From Auanema rhodensis (Eukaryota; Nematoda; Chromadorea; Rhabditida; Rhabditidae): a stretch of 64,000 nucleotides of DNA. The stretch lies in contig OZ059900.1 of NCBI GenBank assembly GCA_964057225.1, positions 444,501 to 508,500 of the forward strand, written 5' to 3'. Under the pieces are notes generated by a model, which did not search any database, was not told the origin of the DNA, and saw only the letters and a program-made list of their open reading frames with translations. Both the position numbers and the translations under genes were made by a program. Positions 56,401 through 64,000 of the stretch are shown here, piece by piece. How positions within the stretch are numbered: position 1 is the stretch's first letter; each line of letters begins with the position of its first letter.

Positions 56401-56616
56401 AATTAAACACTAATGATGTTTAAATCACTAAATTTCGCTCAAATAGCATTACTACACTAAGTATGGTCGTTTTTATGCCTTTAACACCATATACTCACCG
56501 ATTTTTGGTACAAAATCTGTAATACTCGTAAATTTTGATCATATTCGTTAAGATTTGAGAATCAAACACACAATAAACAAAATCAGTTTATTTTTATGAG
56601 TTTGCACTGATATATA
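53490..56616. repeat. M-type series after the second S copy (9 monomers)
   Basis: The order M2, M2 (CAATTGAACGC), M6 (AATCATACAC at 54475), M1, M2, M7 (CGCTCTTAT at 55302), M8, M2, M9 is the same as at 46890-50016, offset 6600 bp. Its last six monomers plus the next M6-type monomer form the source of the 2433-bp duplication that follows. Confidence 0.86.
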
Positions 56617-59049
56617 TTCATTTTGATCAAAAAAGGTCGAAAATAGAAAGAATTTTGGAAATGTCCGAGTTTTGAGTCCAATTTGGCTAAATCGCTCATA
56701 TATATGATCAAAAGCATAGTTTTATTGTCTATAACAACAAAAGTCATCAATTAAACGCTAGTGATGTTCAAATACTGATTTTCGCTCAAATAGCATTACT
56801 ACACTAAGTATGGTCGTTTTTATGCCTTTAACACCATATACTCACCGATTTTTGGTACAAAATCTGTAATACTCGTAAATTTTGATCATATTCGTTAAGA
56901 TTTGAGAATCATACACACAATACACAAAATCAGTCTATTTTTATGAGCTTGCACTGATATATATTCATTTTGATCAAAAAAGGTCGAAAATAGAAAGAAT
57001 TTTTGAAATTTCCGAGTTTTGAGTCCAATTTGGCTAAATCGCTCATATATATGATCAAAAGCATAGTTTTATTGTCTATGACAACAAAAGTCATTAATTA
57101 AACACTAATGATGTTTAAATCACTAAATTTCGCTCAAATAGCATTACTACACTAAGTATGGTCGTTTTTATGCCTTTAACACCATATACTCACCGATTTT
57201 TGGTACAAAATCTGTAATACTCGTAAATTTTGATCATATTCGTTAAGATTTGAGAATCAAACACACAATACACAAAATCAGTCTATTTTTATGAGCTTGC
57301 ACTGATATAGATTCATTTTGATCAAAAAAGGTCGAAAATAGAAAGAATTTTTGAAATTTCCGAGTTTTGAGTCCAATTTGGCTGAATCGCTCATATATAT
57401 GATCAAAAGCATAGTTTTATTGTCTATAACAACAAAAGTCATCAATTAAACGCTAGTGATGTTTTAATACTGAATTTCGCTCAAATAGCATTACTACACT
57501 AAGTATGGTCGTTTTTATGCCTTTAACACCATATACTCACCGATTTTTGGTACAAAATCTGTAATACTCGTAAATTTTGATCATATTCGTTAAGATTTGA
57601 AAATCAAACACACAATAAACAAAATCAGTTTATTTTTATGAGTTTGCACTGATATATATTCATTTTGATCAAAAAAGGTCGAAAATAGAAAGAATTTTGG
57701 AAATGTCGGAGTTTTGAGTCCAATTTGGCTAAATCGCTCATATATATGATCAAAAGCATAGTTTTATTGTCTATGACAACAAAAGTCATTAATTAAACAC
57801 TAATGATGTTTAAATCACTAAATTTCGCTCAAATAGCATTACTACACTAAGTATGGTCGTTTTTATGCCTTTAACACCATATACTCACCGATTTTTGGTA
57901 CAAAATCTGTAATACTCGTAAATTTTGATCATATTCGTTAAGATTTGAGAATCAAACACACAATACACAAAATCAGTCTATTTTTATGAGTTTGCACTGA
58001 TATATATTCATTTTGATCAAAAAAGGTCGAAAATAGAAAGAATTTTGGAAATGTCCGAGTTTTGAGTCGAATTTGGCTAAATCGCTCATATATATGATCA
58101 AAAGCATAGTTTTATTGTCTATGACAACAAAAGTCATTAATTAAACACTAATGATGTTTAAATCACTAAATTTCGCTCAAATAGCATTACTACACTAAGT
58201 ATGGTCGTTTTTATGCCTTTAACACCATATACTTACCGATTTTTGGTACAAAATCTGTAATACTCGTAAATTTTGATCATATCCGTTAAGATTTGAGAAT
58301 CAAACACACAATACACAAAATCAGTCTATTTTTATGAGCTTGCACTGATATAGATTCATTTTGATCAAAAAAGGTCGAAAATAGAAAGAATTTTTGAAAT
58401 TTCCGAGTTTTGAGTCCAATTTGGCTGAATCGCTCATATATATGATCAAAAGCATAGTTTTATTGTCTATAACAACAAAAGTCATCAATTAAACGCTAGT
58501 GATGTTTTAATACTGAATTTCGCTCAAATAGCATTACTACACTAAGTATGGTCGTTTTTATGCCTTTAACACCATATACTCACCGATTTTTGGTACAAAA
58601 TCTGTAATACTCGTAAATTTTGATCATATTCGTTAAGATTTGAAAATCAAACACACAATAAACAAAATCAGTTTATTTTTATGAGTTTGCACTGATATAT
58701 ATTCATTTTGATCAAAAAAGGTCGAAAATAGAAAGAATTTTTGAATTTTCCGAGTTTTGAGTCCAATTGGGCTAAATCGCTTATATATATGATCAAAAGC
58801 ATAGTTTTATTGTCTATGACAACAAAAGTCATTAATTAAACACTAATGATGTTTAAATCACTAAATTTCGCTCAAATAGCATAACTACACTAAGTATGGT
58901 CGTTTTTATGCCTTTAACACCATATACTCACCGATTTTTGGTACAAAATCTGTAATACTCGTAAATTTTGATCATATTCGTTAAGATTTGAGAATCAAAC
59001 ACACAATATACAAAATCAGTCTATTTTTATGAGCTTGCACTGATATATA
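56617..59049. repeat. 7-monomer tandem duplication (2433 bp offset)
   Basis: Monomers 56964-59049 repeat 54531-56616 at +2433. AATCATACAC occurs at 54475 and 56908, and TTATATATATG at 56348 and about 58781. The duplicate has private changes: GTCGGAG (57706), CTTACCG (58233), ATCCGTTAAG (58281), CATAACTAC (58881) and AATATACAAAATC (about 59006). It lacks the CGCTCTTAT variant of its source M7. Confidence 0.82.
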
Positions 59050-61478
59050 TTCATTTTGATCAAAAAAGGTCGAAAATAGAAAGAATTTTTGAAATTTCCG
59101 AGTTTTGAGTCCAATTTGGCTAAATCGCTCATATATATGATCAAAAGCATAGTTTTATTGTCTATAACAACAAAAGTCATCAATTAAACGCTAGTGATGT
59201 TTAAATACTGAATTTCGCTCAAATAGCATTACTACACTAAGTATGGTCGTTTTTATGCCTTTAACACCATATACTCACCGATTTTTGGTACAAAATCTGT
59301 AATACTTGTAAATTTTGATCATATTTGTTAAGATTTGAGAATCAAACACACAATACACAAAATCAGTCTATTTTTATGAGTTTGCACTGATATATATTCA
59401 TTTTGATCAAAAAAGGTCGAAAATAGAAAGAATTTTTGAAATTTCCGAGTTTTGAGTCCAATTGGGCTAAATCGCTCATATATATGATCAAAAGCATAGT
59501 TTTATTGTCTATAACAACAAAAGTCATCAATTAAACGCTAGTGATGTTTAAATACTGAATTTCGCTCAAATAGCATTACTACACTAAGTATGGTCGTTTT
59601 TATGCCTTTAACACCATATACTCACCGATTTTTGGTACAAAATCTGTAATACTTGTAAATTTTGATCATATTTGTTAAGATTTGAGAATCAAACACACAA
59701 TACACAAAATCAGTCTATTTTTATGAGTTTGCACTGATATATATTCATTTTGATCAAAAAAGGTCGAAAATAGAAAGAATTTTTGAAATTTCCGAGTTTT
59801 GAGTCCAATTTGGCTAAATCGCTCATATATATGATCAAAAGCATAGTTTTATTGTCTATAACAACAAAAGTCATCAATTAAACGCTAGTGATGTTTAAAT
59901 ACTGAATTTCGCTCAAATAGCATTACTACACTAAGTATGGTCGTTTTTATGCCTTTAACACCATATACTCACCGATTTTTGGTACAAAATCTGTAATACT
60001 CGTAAATTTTGATCATATTCGTTAAGATTTGAGAATCAAACACACAATACACAAAATCAGTCTATTTTTATGAGCTTGCACTGATATATATTCATTTTGA
60101 TCAAAAAAGGTCGAAAATAGAAAGAATTTTTGAAATTTCCGAGTTTTGAGTCCAATTTGGCTAAATCGCTCATATATATGATCAAAAGCATAGTTTTATT
60201 GTCTATAACAACAAAAGTCATCAATTAAACGCTAGTGATGTTTAAATACTGAATTTCGCTCAAATAGCATTACTACACTAAGTATGGTCGTTTTTATGCC
60301 TTTAACACCATATACTCACCGATTTTTGGTACAAAATCTGTAATACTTGTAAATTTTGATCATATTTGTTAAGATTTGAGAATCAAACACACAATACACA
60401 AAATCAGTCTATTTTTATGAGTTTGCACTGATATATATTCATTTTGATCAAAAAAGGTCGAAAATAGAAAGAATTTTGGAAATGTCCGAGTTTTGAGTCC
60501 AATTTGGCTAAATCGCTCATATATATGATCAAAAGCATAGTTTTATTGTCTATAACAACAAAAGTCATCAATTAAACGCTAGTGATGTTTTAATACTGAA
60601 TTTCGCTCAAATAGCATTACTACACTAAGTATGGTCGTTTTTATGCCTTTAACACCATATACTCACCGATTTTTGGTACAAAATCTGTGATACTCGTAAA
60701 TTTTGATCATATTCGGTGAGATTCGAGAATCAAACACACAATACACGAAATAAGTTTATTTTTACGAGTTTGCACTGATATTTATTCATTTTGATCAAAA
60801 AAGGTCGAAAATAGAAAGAATTTTGGAAATGTCCGAGTTTTGAGTCCAATTTGGCTAAATCGCTCATATATATGATCAAAAGCATAGTTTTATTGTCTAT
60901 AACAACAAAAGTCATCAATTAAACGCTAGTGATGTTTTAATACTGAATTTCGCTCAAATAGCATTACTACACTAAGTATGGTCGTTTTTATGCCTTTAAC
61001 ACCATATACTCACCGATTTTCGGTACAAAATCTGTAATACTTGTAAATTTTGATCATATTTGTTAAGATTTGAGAATCAAACACACAATACACGAAATCA
61101 GTCTATTTTTATGAGCTTGCACTGATATATATTCATTTTGATCAAAAAAGGTCGAAAATAGAAAGAATTTTGGAAATGTCCGAGTTTTGAGTCCAATTTG
61201 GCTAAATCGCTCATATATATGATCAAAAGCATAGTTTTATTGTCTATAACAACAAAAGTCATCAATTAAACGCTAGTGATGTTTTAATACTGAATTTCGC
61301 TCAAATAGCATTACTACACTAAGTATGGTCGTTTTTATGCCTTTAACACCATATACTCACCGATTTTTGGTACAAAATCTGTAATACTCGTAAATTTTGA
61401 TCATATTCGTTAAGATTTGAGAATCAAACACACAATGCACAAAATCAGTCTATTTTTATGAGCTTGCACTGATATAGA
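59050..61478. repeat. Seven mostly type-a monomers with an S-type patch
   Basis: Starts are 59050, 59397, 59744, 60091, 60438, 60785 and 61132, all 347 bp and with no type-b monomer. The stretch resembles the early window more than its neighbours. The monomer at 60438 is ordinary through its core and then carries the S4-specific tail (TGTGATACTCG, ATTCGGTGAG, GTTTATTTTTACGAG, GATATTTATTC) before returning to an ordinary GGAAATG monomer. At 61430 the ACAATGCAC marker starts the match to 53441 at +7989. Confidence 0.82.
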
Positions 61479-64000
61479 TTCATTTTGATCAAAAAAGGTC
61501 GAAAATAGAAAGAATTTTTGAAATTTCCGAGTTTTGAGTCCAATTTGGCTGAATCGCTCATATATATGATCAAAAGCATAGTTTTATTGTCTATAACAAC
61601 AAAAGTCATCAATTAAACGCTAGTGATGTTTTAATACTGAATTTCGCTCAAATAGCATTACTACACTAAGTATGGTCGTTTTTATGCCTTTAACACCATA
61701 TACTCACCGATTTTTGGTACAAAATCTGTAATACTCGTAAATTTTGATCATATTCGTTAAGATTTGAAAATCAAACACACAATAAACAAAATCAGTTTAT
61801 TTTTATGAGTTTGCACTGATATATATTCATTTTGATCAAAAAAGGTCGAAAATAGAAAGAATTTTTGAAATTTCCGAGTTTTGAGTCCAATTTGGCTGAA
61901 TCGCTCATATATATGATCAAAAGCATAGTTTTATTGTCTATAACAACAAAAGTCATCAATTGAACGCTAGTGATGTTTTAATACTGAATTTCGCTCAAAT
62001 AGCATTACTACACTAAGTATGGTCGTTTTTATGCCTTTAACACCATATACTCACCGATTTTTGGTACAAAATCTGTAATACTCGTAAATTTTGATCATAT
62101 TCGTTAAGATTTGAGAATCAAACACACAATAAACAAAATCAGTTTATTTTTATGAGTTTGCACTGATATATATTCATTTTGATCAAAAAAGGTCGAAAAT
62201 AGAAAGAATTTTGGAAATGTCCGAGTTTTGAGTCCAATTTGGCTAAATCGCTCATATATATGATCAAAAGCATAGTTTTATTGTCTATAACAACAAAAGT
62301 CATCAATTAAACGCTAGTGATGTTCAAATACTGATTTTCGCTCAAATAGCATTACTACACTAAGTATGGTCGTTTTTATGCCTTTAACACCATATACTCA
62401 CCGATTTTTGGTACAAAATCTGTAATACTCGTAAATTTTGATCATATTCGTTAAGATTTGAGAATCATACACACAATACACAAAATCAGTCTATTTTTAT
62501 GAGCTTGCACTGATATATATTCATTTTGATCAAAAAAGGTCGAAAATAGAAAGAATTTTTGAAATTTCCGAGTTTTGAGTCCAATTTGGCTAAATCGCTC
62601 ATATATATGATCAAAAGCATAGTTTTATTGTCTATGACAACAAAAGTCATTAATTAAACACTAATGATGTTTAAATCACTAAATTTCGCTCAAATAGCAT
62701 TACTACACTAAGTATGGTCGTTTTTATGCCTTTAACACCATATACTCACCGATTTTTGGTACAAAATCTGTAATACTCGTAAATTTTGATCATATTCGTT
62801 AAGATTTGAGAATCAAACACACAATACACAAAATCAGTCTATTTTTATGAGCTTGCACTGATATAGATTCATTTTGATCAAAAAAGGTCGAAAATAGAAA
62901 GAATTTTTGAAATTTCCGAGTTTTGAGTCCAATTTGGCTGAATCGCTCATATATATGATCAAAAGCATAGTTTTATTGTCTATAACAACAAAAGTCATCA
63001 ATTAAACGCTAGTGATGTTTTAATACTGAATTTCGCTCAAATAGCATTACTACACTAAGTATGGTCGTTTTTATGCCTTTAACACCATATACTCACCGAT
63101 TTTTGGTACAAAATCTGTAATACTCGTAAATTTTGATCATATTCGTTAAGATTTGAAAATCAAACACACAATAAACAAAATCAGTTTATTTTTATGAGTT
63201 TGCACTGATATATATTCATTTTGATCAAAAAAGGTCGAAAATAGAAAGAATTTTGGAAATGTCCGAGTTTTGAGTCCAATTTGGCTAAATCGCTCTTATA
63301 TATGATCAAAAGCATAGTTTTATTGTCTATGACAACAAAAGTCATTAATTAAACACTAATGATGTTTAAATCACTAAATTTCGCTCAAATAGCATTACTA
63401 CACTAAGTATGGTCGTTTTTATGCCTTTAACACCATATACTCACCGATTTTTGGTACAAAATCTGTAATACTCGTAAATTTTGATCATATTCGTTAAGAT
63501 TTGAGAATCAAACACACAATACACAAAATCAGTCTATTTTTATGAGTTTGCACTGATATATATTCATTTTGATCAAAAAAGGTCGAAAATAGAAAGAATT
63601 TTGGAAATGTCCGAGTTTTGAGTCGAATTTGGCTAAATCGCTCATATATATGATCAAAAGCATAGTTTTATTGTCTATGACAACAAAAGTCATTAATTAA
63701 ACACTAATGATGTTTAAATCACTAAATTTCGCTCAAATAGCATTACTACACTAAGTATGGTCGTTTTTATGCCTTTAACACCATATACTCACCGATTTTT
63801 GGTACAAAATCTGTAATACTCGTAAATTTTGATCATATTCGTTAAGATTTGAGAATCAAACACACAATACACAAAATCAGTCTATTTTTATGAGCTTGCA
63901 CTGATATAGATTCATTTTGATCAAAAAAGGTCGAAAATAGAAAGAATTTTTGAAATTTCCGAGTTTTGAGTCCAATTTGGCTGAATCGCTCATATATATG
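61479..64000. repeat. Third copy of the M-type series, cut by the window end
   Basis: It repeats 53490-56011 at +7989 bp: M2, M2 (CAATTGAACGC at 61959), M6 (AATCATACAC at 62464), M1, M2, M7 (CGCTCTTAT at 63291), M8 (GAGTCGAATTTGG), and 90 bp of a further M2 from 63911. The repeat is still in progress at the last base. Confidence 0.87.

Larger units (their letters stand above)
1..64000. repeat. Tandem satellite array, 347/348-bp monomer, 184 complete copies
   Basis: The same unit of about 347 bp recurs without a break from the first base to the last. Anchoring on TTCATTTTGATC gives starts at 1, 348, 695, 1043, 1390, 1738 and so on to 63911. I placed starts through the window, and the block counts add up to 184 complete monomers plus a 90-bp partial one. 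Spacing is 347 bp for most monomers and 348 bp for those with one of two single-base insertions. All copies have the same orientation, and no unrelated sequence interrupts them. Composition is AT-rich, about 29% G+C in one hand-counted monomer. Both ends lie inside the array, so its true length is unknown. Family and species are not recognised. Such arrays typify centromeric or other constitutive heterochromatin, but that location is inferred. Confidence 0.98.

Noticed and set aside
44806-56870. Large duplications as assembly artefacts
   Set aside because: Not fully excluded without reads, but copies carry private differences and offsets differ by whole monomers (5558, 6600, 7989), which fits real unequal exchange better than one repeated contig segment.
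44751-60918. Fourteen minus-strand open frames of 62-74 codons as small genes
   Set aside because: They are copies of one frame inside the satellite monomer, present only where a tail variant removes a stop or, in type-c monomers, where the frame opens further upstream. They lack independent coding signals and are repeated with the array, so they are not annotated as CDS.
1-64000. CRISPR array
   Set aside because: The repeat is 347 bp of continuous near-identical sequence. There are no short repeats separated by unique spacers and no cas genes.
1-64000. Transposable-element origin or embedded element
   Set aside because: No terminal repeats, target-site duplications, reverse transcriptase or transposase sequence, and no break in periodicity were seen.
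1-64000. tRNA, rRNA or other structured RNA genes
   Set aside because: No cloverleaf, conserved rRNA segment or Pol III box pair was recognised; the few dyads are only 5-7 bp.

Overview
The whole window is one uninterrupted tandem satellite-DNA array. I see no protein gene, RNA gene, transposon, origin or CRISPR array. The repeat unit is AT-rich and 347 or 348 bp long. In the monomer at 348-694 I counted 102 G+C of 347, or 29%. Taking TTCATTTTGATC as an arbitrary monomer start, the window holds 184 complete monomers (1-63910) and the first 90 bp of another (63911-64000). All run head to tail in the same orientation. The array continues past both ends of the window.

This is eukaryotic heterochromatin-type sequence, such as the core of a centromeric, pericentromeric, subtelomeric or knob array. 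The species cannot be named from it. The unit is about twice a nucleosome repeat. It carries phased A/T tracts and short palindromes, and has a well-conserved core of about 70 bp next to more variable stretches. Many recurrent variants are CG to TG or CG to CA changes. This would fit a host with cytosine methylation (plants and many animals), but it is weak evidence.

Monomers fall into recognisable variants: a 347-bp type a, a 348-bp type b with a one-base insertion, a rarer type c, and several diagnostic haplotypes. Their order repeats, giving nested higher-order repeats (HORs). From left to right: 1-8686, two related 12-13-monomer blocks; 8687-13894, a 5-monomer HOR of 1736 bp in three copies, the third rearranged; 13895-23269, mixed monomers with local amplification of one haplotype; 23270-26394, 26395-28825 and 33689-36119, copies of a block (called P here) that also occurs at 4171-6948; 28826-33688 and 36120-44110, a 6-monomer HOR of 2084 bp (M block), elaborated in the second stretch into a 12-monomer HOR of 4169 bp; 44806-46889, 50364-51405 and 51406-53489, a divergent subfamily (S block) joined to M-type monomers in units repeated at offsets of 5558, 6600 and 7989 bp; 53490-64000, more copies of the M-type part with a 7-monomer (2433 bp) tandem duplication.

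Nothing here suggests genes working together. The biology visible is satellite evolution by unequal exchange, segmental duplication and gene conversion, together with a possible structural role through curvature, dyads and a conserved core. The short minus-strand open frames at 44.7-46.4, 50.3-53.0 and 60.7-60.9 kb are by-products of the repeat and are not annotated as genes.
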